Part shown: one piece after another, positions 25,858 to 35,282 of the stretch
Position numbering within the stretch: the first letter of the stretch is position 1
Layout of the letters: each line of letters opens with the position of its first letter
Source of the DNA: an uncultured Bacteroidales bacterium
Lineage (GTDB): Bacteria > Bacteroidota > Bacteroidia > Bacteroidales > UBA11471
Reading direction: 5' to 3'
Length of the DNA: 64,000 bases
Assembly: GCA_947625885.1 (NCBI GenBank)
Contig: CANQQA010000012.1
Coordinates: 1-64,000 of the forward strand
Notes under the pieces: generated by a model
What the model saw: the letters and a program-made list of their open reading frames with translations, nothing else
The model's database searches: none
What the model was told of the DNA's origin: nothing
Program-made: the position numbers and the translations under genes

Positions 25858-27255
25858 ATGATGCGCTTTTCGATTTGGGGAATGGTGTTTTTTCTTTTCG
25901 CGTGCTGTCTGCCGCTGCATGCACAGCAGTCGTACGGCAGCGCGTATGCAACGCTTTCGCTTGCCTCGCCGTGTGACAGCCTGCCCTACCGGCGCCCGCT
26001 CTTCTACGGAAAAGCGCAAAAGAAACTCGACCGACTAACCTCGAAAGAATGGTTCAAAGAGACTTCCATAGCCGTACCGCTGGCAGCGGGCGGTGTCGTC
26101 ATGGAATTTGCCAAACAGCCGTTCAACGACCTGCGGAACGCCTATATACCCCACTTTCGCCAACACTACGACGATTACCTGCAATATGCGCCGGCAGTAC
26201 TGCTGCTGGGATTGAAAATCGGCGGCGTGAAAAGTTACAGTTCGTGGGGACGTATGCTCACGGCGGACGCCTTTTCGGTGGCTATCATGGCGATAGTGAA
26301 CAACGGATTGAAATATACGGTCAAATCGCAACGTCCCAATTCCGATGAGAAAAATTCTTTTCCGTCGGGACACGCCGCAACGGCATTCATGACCGCCACC
26401 ATGCTGCACGAGGAGTTCGGGCGGCGCAGTCCGTGGTACAGCGTGGCAGGCTACACGCTCGCCACCGTTACCGCCTACTCGCGCCTAATGAACAACCGGC
26501 ACTGGATTTCGGACGTGATGACGGGCGCCGGCATCGGCATTCTTTCCACCGAAATGGGATATTGGATTGCCGGATTGATATTCAAGGACAAAGGCATACA
26601 ATATCCGAAATACGACTACGATACGAGGCTGCCCGACCGCACGCCGTCGTTCTTCGGTCTGAACACGGGATTCACGTTCATGGCAAAGACGATACGCATC
26701 GACGACGCCTTGTGCTTCACCACCTCGACGGGCGCCTCGACGGGCATAGAGGGGGCTTGGCTTATCAACAACTACGCGGGCATCGGCGGACAAGCGACCG
26801 CCAGCCACGTACCCGCAGCCCTGCAAATGAACAAGGCTTTCGGAAAATATCTTTCCGACGAACAAACAGGTATCGCCGGCGGCAGCTTCGATTTTCTTTC
26901 GGTTTCGGCGGGCGGCTATTTCGTACTGCCTCTCACCTACCGCTGGTCGGTGGAGAGCAAACTGCTGGCGGGCTACTCTTTCGGCGAGCCGCAAACGCTG
27001 TATCTGACCGGCAATGACGAAACCGCCCAAACGCCTTTTCTGAAAATCAAGGAAATCCATGCACCCGACTTTCAGACGGGACTGACAATCTCTTATTGGG
27101 TAAAACGGCAAATGGGCTTACGCTTCTTTTTCGACTACACGCTCACGCCGACGAATTACCGCTACTACTTCATCGACGAGCCCGACAACGTGATACAGAC
27201 CCACAAAGCCTTCTCATCGTACACGCTCGGCGCATCGGTAAACATTTTTCTGTAA
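25858..27255 (+). CDS. PAP2-family phosphatase with C-terminal outer-membrane barrel-like domain
   Basis: 465 residues. A signal peptide (MVFFLFACCLPLHAQ) is followed, from about 65 to 245, by a PAP2 acid phosphatase core: KYTVKSQRP (152-160), PSGH (169-172) and SRLMNNRHWISDV (208-220). These supply the catalytic His residues and phosphate-binding Arg/Lys. Residues 265-465 are a series of alternating-residue strands (GLNTGFTFMAKT, SVSAGGYFVLPL, GLTISYWVKR) ending with aromatic-rich YTLGASVNIFL, typical of an outer-membrane barrel. The predicted role is dephosphorylation of a lipid or sugar phosphate in the envelope, such as undecaprenyl-PP, phosphatidylglycerol-P or lipid A phosphate. Convergent with nhaA. 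Confidence 0.85.
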   Translation: MMRFSIWGMVFFLFACCLPLHAQQSYGSAYATLSLASPCDSLPYRRPLFYGKAQKKLDRLTSKEWFKETSIAVPLAAGGVVMEFAKQPFNDLRNAYIPHFRQHYDDYLQYAPAVLLLGLKIGGVKSYSSWGRMLTADAFSVAIMAIVNNGLKYTVKSQRPNSDEKNSFPSGHAATAFMTATMLHEEFGRRSPWYSVAGYTLATVTAYSRLMNNRHWISDVMTGAGIGILSTEMGYWIAGLIFKDKGIQYPKYDYDTRLPDRTPSFFGLNTGFTFMAKTIRIDDALCFTTSTGASTGIEGAWLINNYAGIGGQATASHVPAALQMNKAFGKYLSDEQTGIAGGSFDFLSVSAGGYFVLPLTYRWSVESKLLAGYSFGEPQTLYLTGNDETAQTPFLKIKEIHAPDFQTGLTISYWVKRQMGLRFFFDYTLTPTNYRYYFIDEPDNVIQTHKAFSSYTLGASVNIFL

Positions 27256-27263
27256 AAGATTTT

Positions 27264-28610
27264 CTACTCTTTCGGAGCGGGCGGCAGCGAAAAACTAAGC
27301 AGGATATACCCGACCACGCCCGAGAGTATGGAGCCGACGAGAATCCCTAATTTGGCTTGGGCGAGAAATGCCGCATCGGCAGCGGAAAGCGACGGGAACG
27401 AAAGGTTGGCGATAAACAGCGATACGGTAAACCCGATGCCTCCCAACGCCGCAACACCGGCTATCATGCGCCACGTAACGAAGTCGGGACGCTTCACCCA
27501 CCGGCAGGCAACCGGCAGCCACGCAAAGAGAAATATCCCCGCAAACTTGCCGACCGCCAGCGCCACCCATATCGGGAACGCGATTCCCTGAAACAGCGTC
27601 CCCGCCTCCACGCCCGCCAGCGATATGCCGGCATTGGCAAAAGCGAAAAGCGGAATTATCAAATAATTAATCAACGGGTGCAGCATGTCTTCCAAGTCCT
27701 GCAACGGACTGATGACGCGGTCGGAAGCCGACTCCACCTCTTTCAGCACATTCATCTGCTCGTTCGTGAGCAGGGCGTTTTTTCCGGCAGCGGGTTGCGT
27801 ATGCGGAAATTCATGCAGGGCATCGTGTATCTCCTCGATGAAGCGGCGCGTATCGACCAGCGGACGCGCCGGTATGCAGAATGCCACCAATACGCCCGAA
27901 ATCGTGGGGTGTATGCCCGAACGCAGAAAAAAATACCAGACGGCAACGCCGAACAGCAGGTAAAAAGTTTTGCTCTGAATGCGGAGAAACCGCCCGCCGG
28001 CATAGAGCAGCGCCAAGGCTATAAACGAATAAACCAGCCACCACCACGAAATGTGCGCGGTGTAAAACACGGCAATGACCAAGATGCCGCCGATGTCGTC
28101 GGCAACCGCCAGCGCCGCCAGAAAGATTTTCAGCCCGATGGGCACCCGCTTGCCGAACATACTCAAAACGCCTAACGAAAAAGCGATGTCGGTAGCCATA
28201 GGTATGGCGCAGCCGCGCAGCATCGCCGCGTCGGACGCCAACAGCCAAAAGAGCAGTATGGGAAAGGCTATGCCGCCCAGTGCGGCAACGACGGGACCCA
28301 ACGCTTTCTGCATGGAGGAAAGCTCGCCCACCAAAACTTCGCGTTTGATTTCCAGACCGACAGAGAAAAAGAAAAGCGCCATGAGGGCATCGTTGATGAC
28401 CTGCATGAGCGACATCGGCTGTCCGTGGTGTTCGAAAAGGTTGAAGCCGCCTATCTGCGCCGACACGGGAGCGTTCCACCACGAAAAATAGGCGTCGCGC
28501 CACGGCGAGTTCGCCATCGTCATGGCAAGCACCGTAACGGCTATCAATATGTATCCGCCGTTGGCATACGTGTGGAGCGACTTGCGCAAAGCGTACAACC
28601 GGTCTGTCAT
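27264..28610 (-). CDS. nhaA: Na+/H+ antiporter NhaA
   Basis: 448 residues, about 12 membrane helices. It contains the ion-binding pair in LAALAVADDIGGILVIAVFY, the FSVGLEIKREVLVGEL segment after the first helices and PMATDIAFSLGVLSMFG. It exchanges external protons for internal Na+ and fits with the Na+-pumping NADH reductase nearby: Nqr builds sodium-motive force and NhaA balances pH and Na+. It starts 52 bases after the lepA stop, probably the same transcript. It also contains an extra hydrophilic loop (RRFIEEIHDALHEFPHTQ) between helix groups, as in Bacteroidetes homologs. Confidence 0.96.
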   Translation of the reverse strand: MTDRLYALRKSLHTYANGGYILIAVTVLAMTMANSPWRDAYFSWWNAPVSAQIGGFNLFEHHGQPMSLMQVINDALMALFFFSVGLEIKREVLVGELSSMQKALGPVVAALGGIAFPILLFWLLASDAAMLRGCAIPMATDIAFSLGVLSMFGKRVPIGLKIFLAALAVADDIGGILVIAVFYTAHISWWWLVYSFIALALLYAGGRFLRIQSKTFYLLFGVAVWYFFLRSGIHPTISGVLVAFCIPARPLVDTRRFIEEIHDALHEFPHTQPAAGKNALLTNEQMNVLKEVESASDRVISPLQDLEDMLHPLINYLIIPLFAFANAGISLAGVEAGTLFQGIAFPIWVALAVGKFAGIFLFAWLPVACRWVKRPDFVTWRMIAGVAALGGIGFTVSLFIANLSFPSLSAADAAFLAQAKLGILVGSILSGVVGYILLSFSLPPAPKE

Positions 28611-28662
28611 AAAGCGCGTCTATTTTACAGAAAACAACTTTTCGTACCGGAATGTTGCCGCG

Positions 28663-30450
28663 TCAATCGAGTTTCAGCACCGCCAAAAAGGCTTTCTGCG
28701 GTACTTCGACCGTACCGATTTGTTTCATGCGCTTCTTGCCTTTCTTCTGTTTTTCAAGAAGTTTGCGCTTACGGCTTATGTCGCCGCCGTAACATTTGGC
28801 AGTAACGTCCTTGCGCACGGCTTTTATTGTTTCGCGGGCGATGATTTTGGCGCCGATAGCCGCCTGTATGGCAATATCGAATTGCTGGCGGGGTATCAGC
28901 TCTTTCAATTTCTCGCACATGCGGCGACCGAAGGTTACGGCATTGTCGGCATGGGTGAGCGTCGAAAGGGCATCGACCGACTCGCCGTTGAGCAGAATAT
29001 CGAGCTTGACGAGTTTCGAAGGACGAAAATCGTGCAAGTGGTAATCGAACGAGGCATACCCTTTGGAAATGCTTTTCAGCTTGTCGTAAAAATCAATGAC
29101 TATTTCGCCCAGCGGCAGGTCGTAAATGAGTTCCACCCGATTGCCCGAAATGTATTCCTGCTTCACCAGCTCGCCGCGTTTGCCGAGGCAGAGCGTCATT
29201 ATGGGACCGATGTAGTCGGCAACGGTGATAACCGAAGCGCGGATATAGGGTTCTTCGATGTGGTCGATAAGCGTAATGTCGGGAAGTCCGGAGGGGTTGT
29301 GCACCTCGATGACGTTTCCTTTCTTGTCATAGACTTTGTAAGAAACGTTGGGGACGGTCGTGATGACGTCCATATCGAACTCGCGGTCAAGGCGCTCCTG
29401 CACGATTTCCATGTGGAGCAGTCCGAGAAATCCGCAACGGAAACCGAAACCGAGCGCTACCGACGATTCGGGCTGAAAAGTGAGCGAAGCATCGTTGAGC
29501 TGCAATTTTTCCAGAGATGCCCGCAGGTTTTCAAAGTCTTCGCTTTCAATCGGATATACGCCGGCAAACACCATCGGCTTCACCTCCTCGAAGCCGTCGA
29601 TGGCTTCGGCACAGGGGCGCGCGATGTGGGTAATGGTGTCGCCCACTTTCACCTCGCGGGAGGTCTTGATGCCCGAAATGATGTAGCCTACATCGCCGGT
29701 GCGCAACTCCTTGCGGGGCGACAAGTCCATTTTGAGAACGCCGACTTCATCGGCTTCGTATTCTTTGCCCGTAGCGACGAATTTCACCTGATCGCCCGAA
29801 CGGATAACGCCGTTCACTATTTTGAAATAGGCGATGATTCCGCGAAACGAATTGAATACCGAGTCGAAGATAAGGCACTGCAAGGGGGCATCGGGGTCGC
29901 CTTTCGGCGCGGGAATGCGCTCGACAATGGCGTTGAGAATATCCTCCACGCCGGCGCCGGTCTTGCCGCTGGCGCGCAATATTTCTTCGCGCTTGCAGCC
30001 AAGCAGTTCGACGATTTGGTCTTCCACCTCATCGGGCATGGCGCTGTCGAGGTCGATTTTGTTCATCACGGGAATAATCTCCAAATCGTTTTCCAGCGCC
30101 ATATAGAGGTTGGAGATGGTCTGCGCCTGAATGCCCTGCGAGGCATCGACGACGAGCAGCGCGCCTTCGCAGGCTGCAATCGAACGCGATACTTCGTAAG
30201 AGAAATCGACATGCCCCGGAGTGTCAATCAGATTGAGAATATAGGTTTCGCCCTTGCAGGCATATTCCATCTGTATGGCATGGCTCTTTATGGTAATGCC
30301 CCTCTCCCGCTCCAAATCCATGTCGTCGAGCACCTGCGCCTGCAAATCCTGCGGGGCGATGGTGTGGGTGTATTCGAGCAGGCGGTCGGCTAATGTGCTC
30401 TTGCCGTGGTCGATATGCGCGATGATGCAAAAATTGCGGATATTCTTCAT
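28663..30450 (-). CDS. lepA: Elongation factor 4 (ribosome back-translocase)
   Basis: 595 residues, standard for LepA. The GTPase motifs are [24 protein letters not shown] and [11 protein letters not shown]-Tu-like domain II, domain III ([18 protein letters not shown]) and the LepA-specific C-terminus ([20 protein letters not shown]) are present. It acts on stalled or mis-translocated ribosomes. The start [17 protein letters not shown] is canonical. Its promoter lies about 80 bases upstream. Confidence 0.98.
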   Translation of the reverse strand: MKNIRNFCIIAHIDHGKSTLADRLLEYTHTIAPQDLQAQVLDDMDLERERGITIKSHAIQMEYACKGETYILNLIDTPGHVDFSYEVSRSIAACEGALLVVDASQGIQAQTISNLYMALENDLEIIPVMNKIDLDSAMPDEVEDQIVELLGCKREEILRASGKTGAGVEDILNAIVERIPAPKGDPDAPLQCLIFDSVFNSFRGIIAYFKIVNGVIRSGDQVKFVATGKEYEADEVGVLKMDLSPRKELRTGDVGYIISGIKTSREVKVGDTITHIARPCAEAIDGFEEVKPMVFAGVYPIESEDFENLRASLEKLQLNDASLTFQPESSVALGFGFRCGFLGLLHMEIVQERLDREFDMDVITTVPNVSYKVYDKKGNVIEVHNPSGLPDITLIDHIEEPYIRASVITVADYIGPIMTLCLGKRGELVKQEYISGNRVELIYDLPLGEIVIDFYDKLKSISKGYASFDYHLHDFRPSKLVKLDILLNGESVDALSTLTHADNAVTFGRRMCEKLKELIPRQQFDIAIQAAIGAKIIARETIKAVRKDVTAKCYGGDISRKRKLLEKQKKGKKRMKQIGTVEVPQKAFLAVLKLD

Positions 30451-30529
30451 AAACCTCTTTTTTCCGGATTACAAGGCGAACGGTGTCTATTTTCCAAAAC
30501 GGGAATGGAAGAAAACGGCTTCGCCCCGA

Positions 30530-30559
30530 CAAAGATATACATTTCAGCCGGTCTGTAAA
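30530..30559 (-). promoter_or_regulatory. Promoter of lepA
   Basis: Minus-strand TATCTTTG (30530-30537) with TTTA (30556-30559) 18 bases upstream. The predicted leader is about 76 bases. Confidence 0.65.
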
Positions 30560-30608
30560 AATTATCCGCCGATTCTTTGCGGAAATAAAAAATTTGAAAT
30601 TTTTATCC

Positions 30609-30793
30609 GCACTGCCGTCATTTGGCAGTGCAGACAGGTAATTTTGTTCCGTGCGACAAAGGAGAAAAAGAATCAGGCATAGCACGACACCGAATATTCT
30701 CCTGTCGAACAAGATGCCAAATAGAATGAAAGAAAGATTTTCTTAATGAATTACATTTTTCGCCCTGCAAAGAAATTTGCAGGGCGATTTTTT
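30609..30793 (+). ncRNA. Candidate structured small RNA between lepA and efflux operon
   Basis: This gene-free 341-base stretch (30451-30791) holds three plus-strand hairpins. H1 is GCACTGCC/GGCAGTGC at 30609-30631. H2 is CGACA..GGAGAA/TTCTCC.TGTCG at 30654-30707. H3 is a terminator with a GAAA tetraloop and T6 at 30761-30793. A TAATTTTG box (30639-30646) could start a transcript of about 140 bases covering H2 and H3, though no -33 element is correctly spaced from it. No open frame of interest lies here. Without expression data this remains a candidate. Confidence 0.35.
30761..30793 (+). terminator. GAAA-tetraloop terminator
   Basis: Perfect 11-bp stem CGCCCTGCAAA/TTTGCAGGGCG closed by GAAA and followed on the plus strand by ATTTTTT. 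It abuts the stop of the TolC-family gene on the minus strand, but on that strand an A-run rather than a T-run follows, so it points toward a plus-strand transcript. Confidence 0.65.
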
Positions 30794-32111
30794 ATTCCAG
30801 CCGTCCGGTGGCGCGGAGATAGTCGGTTTCGTATATTTTGTACTGGGTCTGCGCCTCGATGCGGTTGCTCAACGCCTGCTGCCATTGCGCCTGCGCATCG
30901 AGCAGGTCGGTAAGCGTACACATGGAGGCTTCGTAGCGGGTGTTCATGTTCTGCAAGTTGGCTTCCGCCTGCCGGCAGCCCAATTCGGTCGTTTCTATCA
31001 TCGTGTAGCTGTCGGTGAGGTTGCGGAGCGCCTGTCGCACCTCTATCGAGAGCAGGCGGCTGTTTTTCTGCAAAGCGAGGCGGTTGTTTTCGAGGTCGAG
31101 TTTGGCTTTCTTCACTTTTTTCAATCCGGCACCCCAATGGAAAAGCGGCACCGACACCGAAAGCATGGCTACGGCAAATCCGTCCTTAAATTCCTGCGTA
31201 TAGGGAACGTAAGCGCCCGACGTCGGGTCGGCGACGAGACTTTTCATCTTTATGTTTCCATAATAAAGGTAGCCGCCCATCAATGCCACAGAGGGAAGTA
31301 TCTCGGAACGCGCCATGCGTATCTGCTGCTCTCCGGCTTCTATCTGTTTTTGGAGAAGGTGCAGTTCGGGGCGCAGTTCGATACTCTCGTCGGTATATTC
31401 CGGTGGGGTTACGGTAATCACCGTATCGGTGGGAATGATGCGGGTGTCGAGGTCGGCACCGATGACATTGCAAAGCGCCATGCGACAGAGGTCGGCGCCG
31501 TTGCGGGCTTTTTGCAGCTGATAGGTTATTTCGCTGCGTTTGGCGCTGATGCGGAGCAGGTCGTTTTCGGTAGCCAGCTGCGAGGCAAGGCTCGTTTCGA
31601 CCTGTCGGTATATGGCGTCCATCTGCGCGGAATACGATTCGAGCATACGCACCTTGCGGGCGACAGCGATGAAAGTCCAATAGGCATTGTCGGCATCGTA
31701 AAGCACCTCCATGCGGGTTTTGCGCGTCATTTCTTCGGCACAGTCGAGTCCGATGCGCGAGAGCTTGTTGGCTGCGCGGATTTTACCGCCTACATAAATC
31801 GGCTGTGTCAGGGTAACTCCCGCCGCATACATACCGCGCATTTGCAGCTCCATACCCATCATGTCGATGTCGGGATAAATGTAGGTGCCCGACGCGCTGG
31901 CGTCGAATCCGGGCAAATAGGCGGCAAAGGCAATGGCTTTGTCCAACTTGGCTTTCCGCAATTCGTTATCGGCGTTCTGCATATCTTCGTTGTAGGCGAG
32001 CGCCATTTTCCGGCACTCCTCCTGTGAAAGCATAAGCGGCTCCTGCTCTTGTGCCCGCAGCGCCGTGCAGCAGAGTAATATCGCGGCTGATGATATGATA
32101 ATTTTTTTCAT
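30792..32111 (-). CDS. TolC-family outer-membrane efflux factor
   Basis: 439 residues. A signal peptide (IIISSAAILLCCTALRAQ) is followed by two homologous halves with long helices and short barrel strands (LSQEECRKMALAYNEDMQNA; GVTLTQPIYVGGKIRAANK; SVSVPLFHWGAGLKKVKKAK). GVTLTQPIYVGGK and VSVPLFHWGAG are the usual barrel strands. It is the exit channel of the tripartite RND system encoded upstream, 33 bases after the pump. Confidence 0.93.
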   Translation of the reverse strand: MKKIIISSAAILLCCTALRAQEQEPLMLSQEECRKMALAYNEDMQNADNELRKAKLDKAIAFAAYLPGFDASASGTYIYPDIDMMGMELQMRGMYAAGVTLTQPIYVGGKIRAANKLSRIGLDCAEEMTRKTRMEVLYDADNAYWTFIAVARKVRMLESYSAQMDAIYRQVETSLASQLATENDLLRISAKRSEITYQLQKARNGADLCRMALCNVIGADLDTRIIPTDTVITVTPPEYTDESIELRPELHLLQKQIEAGEQQIRMARSEILPSVALMGGYLYYGNIKMKSLVADPTSGAYVPYTQEFKDGFAVAMLSVSVPLFHWGAGLKKVKKAKLDLENNRLALQKNSRLLSIEVRQALRNLTDSYTMIETTELGCRQAEANLQNMNTRYEASMCTLTDLLDAQAQWQQALSNRIEAQTQYKIYETDYLRATGRLE

Positions 32112-32144
32112 TTCGTTCCTTTTTATCGGTTGCCAATCTTTTCC

Positions 32145-35100
32145 TTATTCCGGTTTGCGCACATGGAAAAATGCGGTGTAGAACAAGGGCAGAAGTATCA
32201 ATGTAATTATCGTGCCGACGGTAAGACCGCCCATAATGGTGATTGCCATGGAGCCGAACATGGGGTCGGCTACCAGCGGTATCATGCCCACGATAGTGGT
32301 CAAAGACGCCATGAGGACGGGACGCACACGCGAGACGGTGGCATCGACGACGGCATAATAGGGCTGCCTGCCCTCCTCGACGATGAGACGGTTTATTTCA
32401 TCGACGAGCACAATCGCATTTTTCACCATCATGCCTATCAATCCTATCATGCCGATAATCGCCATGAAGGTGAAGGGCTGCCGGCACAAAAACAATGCCG
32501 GCGTGATGCCGCAAAGCACGAAAGGAATGCACAGCAAAATGAGGATTACTTTTTTCCAGCTGTTGAACAGCAGCAGGAGGATAATCAATATCAGAAATAC
32601 GGTAAGGGGTATGTATTTCAATACGTTGCTCAGGGCGTCGTTTTGCAGTTCGATTTCGCCGACCCAGCGACGGGTGTAGCCGTCGGGCAAGGGAATGGCA
32701 TCGACTTCGTCCTTTATATCCGCCATGACTTTGGCGGGGGTAGCGTCGAAGAGTTCATAATCGGGGTCGCATTCGGCTTCGATAGCCCGGCTGCCGTTCC
32801 GGCGGCAGACGACGTTTTCGTCCCAGTCGAGCCGGATATTCCGCGCGACGTTGCTCAACGGCATACTGCGGAACATACGGTCTTGCAACTCCTCCATGCC
32901 CAGCGCGCCGGTCATGAGGCGCTGCACGTCTTCGTCGGAGAAACGGACGTTCATCATGCTCCACACGGGAATGTCGTTGAGGTCGGTGATGCGGCTGCCG
33001 TCGGCATTGCGCACAAGCAGGTTGATGAGCACCATGCGGTCGTTGTCGGCAAGCACGCCTACGGGCATACCGTCGGTGGCAGCCAGCAGGGCGTTGCCCA
33101 CGTCGCTCCGCTCGATGCCCGCCCGCAAAGCGTCTTGCTGCACGTATTCGGCAATAAAGGTTTTGCCTTTGGGCTTCCAGTTATTCTGCACCGAATAGGG
33201 GTCGACATAGGGACAGCGGCGCATAATTTCCTCCGTCTGCGCACTGAGGGAGCGCAGCACGGCAGGGTCGGGTCCGGTATATTCGACCTCGACCGTATGG
33301 GAAGTGGCTATGGAAAAATTGTATTTGCGCAGCCGGATATAGGCATCGGGATATTTCTCGCGCAGCTGCTTGCGGATAACGGGTATCTGCTCCACTATCG
33401 TAGCGTAATCCTTGCAATCGACGAGCAACTCGCCGTAGCAATCGCCGCCGGAGGTCATGGGACGCACCAGACAATAGCGCGCCGGCGCGCTGCCCATACT
33501 TGCCGTTACCCGTTCGACGGCAGGATTCTGATGCAGCAGCTCGGTCATTTCCAAAAGGTCGTGCCGCACCTTGTCGGGGTCGGTCTGGGCGGGCAGGAAG
33601 TATTCGACGACAAATTGCTTGTAATCGAAATCGGGGAAAAAGAGATTTTTCACCTTCGTCATTCCGAAGGCACACAACAGCAGCACCATTACAGCAACAG
33701 TTATCGTTTTTTTCTTGTGTGCGATAAGCAGCGAAACGGTGCGCCGCACGAAACGGTGTACGGGCGAGTTCATGACTTCGCCTTCTTTTTCCGCCTTCTT
33801 TTCGCGTGCCGGCAGCCACGACTTGGCGCACATGGGCACCTGTATCAATGCCAGTACCCAACTCGACAGCAGGCTGACGCACAACACGAGAAACAAATCG
33901 TGGGCATACTCTCCCGCCGAATCGGGCGAGAGGTAAACGCTCAGGAACGTGGAGGCGGCGATAATCGTCGCGCCGAGCAGCGGTATGGCTGTATTGTTGC
34001 CTATGCGGTAGAGGTATGTTTTGGGCGGCAAGCCGCGTTTCTTGTCAATCAGTATGCCGTCCATTATCACAATGGCGTTATCGACCAGCATACCCATCGC
34101 CACGATGAACGCTCCCAACGATATGCGCTGCAGCGTCGTGCCGCAGCAGAGCAAAATGGGGAACGACACGGCAATGGTCAGTATCAAACCGAAACCGATG
34201 ATGACGCCGCTGCGGAATCCCATGGTGAAGACGAGTACCAGTATGACGATGAGTATCGACTCCAACAGGTTGAGCATAAACGATGTAATAGCCTCATCGA
34301 CCTTGTCGGGCTGGAAAAATATCTTTTCCATTTCCATACCTACCGGAAGCTGTTCCATCACTTCTGCCAGACGGGCATCGACCGCCTTGCCCACGTCGGG
34401 CACAATGGCATCTTCCTCCATGGCGATGCAGATAGCCAGCGCCGGTTTGCCGTCCACGAAAAAGCCGTTGCGCTGCGGTTCGGCATACGTCCGTTCGATT
34501 TTCGCCACATCGCCCAAACGTATCGTTTTGCCATCGACGGTAGCGATATAGAGGTCGCGAATGTCGTCTTCGTTTTCTATGGCTTCGCCCACGCTCAATC
34601 GTATTTTGTCGTTGCCGGCGAGATAGGCGCCGGCATTCACCGTTTTTCCGGCGCTTTGCAGCGCCATCATGATGCGTGCCGGAATGAGCCCGTTGCGGGC
34701 AATCATCTCTTTCGAGAGCGTGATGTCGATTACCTCGTCGCGGTTGCCTCCGATGTTGATGCGCTTCACGCCTTTCACGCCGAGCAGTTCGCGGCGCAAC
34801 AGGCGGGCGTACTTGTACATTTCGGGATAGGAATAGCCGTCGGCCGTAAGGGCATAGAAGATGCCGTAAACGTCCATCATGTCATCGACAACGATAGGGT
34901 CGTAACAATCCTGCGGCAGTTTTTGGCGGGTGTCGTTCACTTTGCGGCGCAAGAGGTCGAAATGCTGTTCGAGGTCTTTCATCAGCACGGTCATCTTAAA
35001 TTCGACGGTGAACATCGCCAGACCGTTCTGACACTCCGTACCTATTTTCTTAATATCGGGCAGGGCGCGCAATTCGTCTTCCATGACCTGCGCCACTTTC

Positions 35101-35282
35101 AATTCCACTTCGTGGGCATCGGCTCCCGGATACGGGACGATAACCATCGCCTGTTTGACGGCAATGGCGGGGTCTTCCAACTTGGGCATGGCGATGAAAG
35201 CAAGCACACCGGCTATCAGAATACCGACTATCGCCGACCAAAAGAGGGTCGGACGCCGCACGAAAAATTCAGTCATTTTCAT
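32145..35282 (-). CDS. RND-family multidrug-type efflux pump
   Basis: 1045 residues with the two-fold RND architecture. The first helix is FFVRRPTLFWSAIVGILIAG, the first large periplasmic loop opens YPGADAHEVELKVAQVMEDE, a membrane block contains GAFIVAMGMLVDNAIVIMDG, and a second loop is followed by a final membrane block (NAIVLVDEINRLIVEEGR). The Asp in MLVDNAIV is in the proton-relay helix. It differs from the metal pump at 4943-8038 and resembles drug/amphiphile exporters. Its ATG overlaps the adaptor stop (TAATG), implying coupled translation. Confidence 0.93.
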   Translation of the reverse strand: MKMTEFFVRRPTLFWSAIVGILIAGVLAFIAMPKLEDPAIAVKQAMVIVPYPGADAHEVELKVAQVMEDELRALPDIKKIGTECQNGLAMFTVEFKMTVLMKDLEQHFDLLRRKVNDTRQKLPQDCYDPIVVDDMMDVYGIFYALTADGYSYPEMYKYARLLRRELLGVKGVKRINIGGNRDEVIDITLSKEMIARNGLIPARIMMALQSAGKTVNAGAYLAGNDKIRLSVGEAIENEDDIRDLYIATVDGKTIRLGDVAKIERTYAEPQRNGFFVDGKPALAICIAMEEDAIVPDVGKAVDARLAEVMEQLPVGMEMEKIFFQPDKVDEAITSFMLNLLESILIVILVLVFTMGFRSGVIIGFGLILTIAVSFPILLCCGTTLQRISLGAFIVAMGMLVDNAIVIMDGILIDKKRGLPPKTYLYRIGNNTAIPLLGATIIAASTFLSVYLSPDSAGEYAHDLFLVLCVSLLSSWVLALIQVPMCAKSWLPAREKKAEKEGEVMNSPVHRFVRRTVSLLIAHKKKTITVAVMVLLLCAFGMTKVKNLFFPDFDYKQFVVEYFLPAQTDPDKVRHDLLEMTELLHQNPAVERVTASMGSAPARYCLVRPMTSGGDCYGELLVDCKDYATIVEQIPVIRKQLREKYPDAYIRLRKYNFSIATSHTVEVEYTGPDPAVLRSLSAQTEEIMRRCPYVDPYSVQNNWKPKGKTFIAEYVQQDALRAGIERSDVGNALLAATDGMPVGVLADNDRMVLINLLVRNADGSRITDLNDIPVWSMMNVRFSDEDVQRLMTGALGMEELQDRMFRSMPLSNVARNIRLDWDENVVCRRNGSRAIEAECDPDYELFDATPAKVMADIKDEVDAIPLPDGYTRRWVGEIELQNDALSNVLKYIPLTVFLILIILLLLFNSWKKVILILLCIPFVLCGITPALFLCRQPFTFMAIIGMIGLIGMMVKNAIVLVDEINRLIVEEGRQPYYAVVDATVSRVRPVLMASLTTIVGMIPLVADPMFGSMAITIMGGLTVGTIITLILLPLFYTAFFHVRKPE

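Noticed and set aside
28522-30393. 623-aa plus-strand ORF opposite lepA
   Set aside because: Complement of lepA, whose GTPase motifs are unmistakable on the minus strand.
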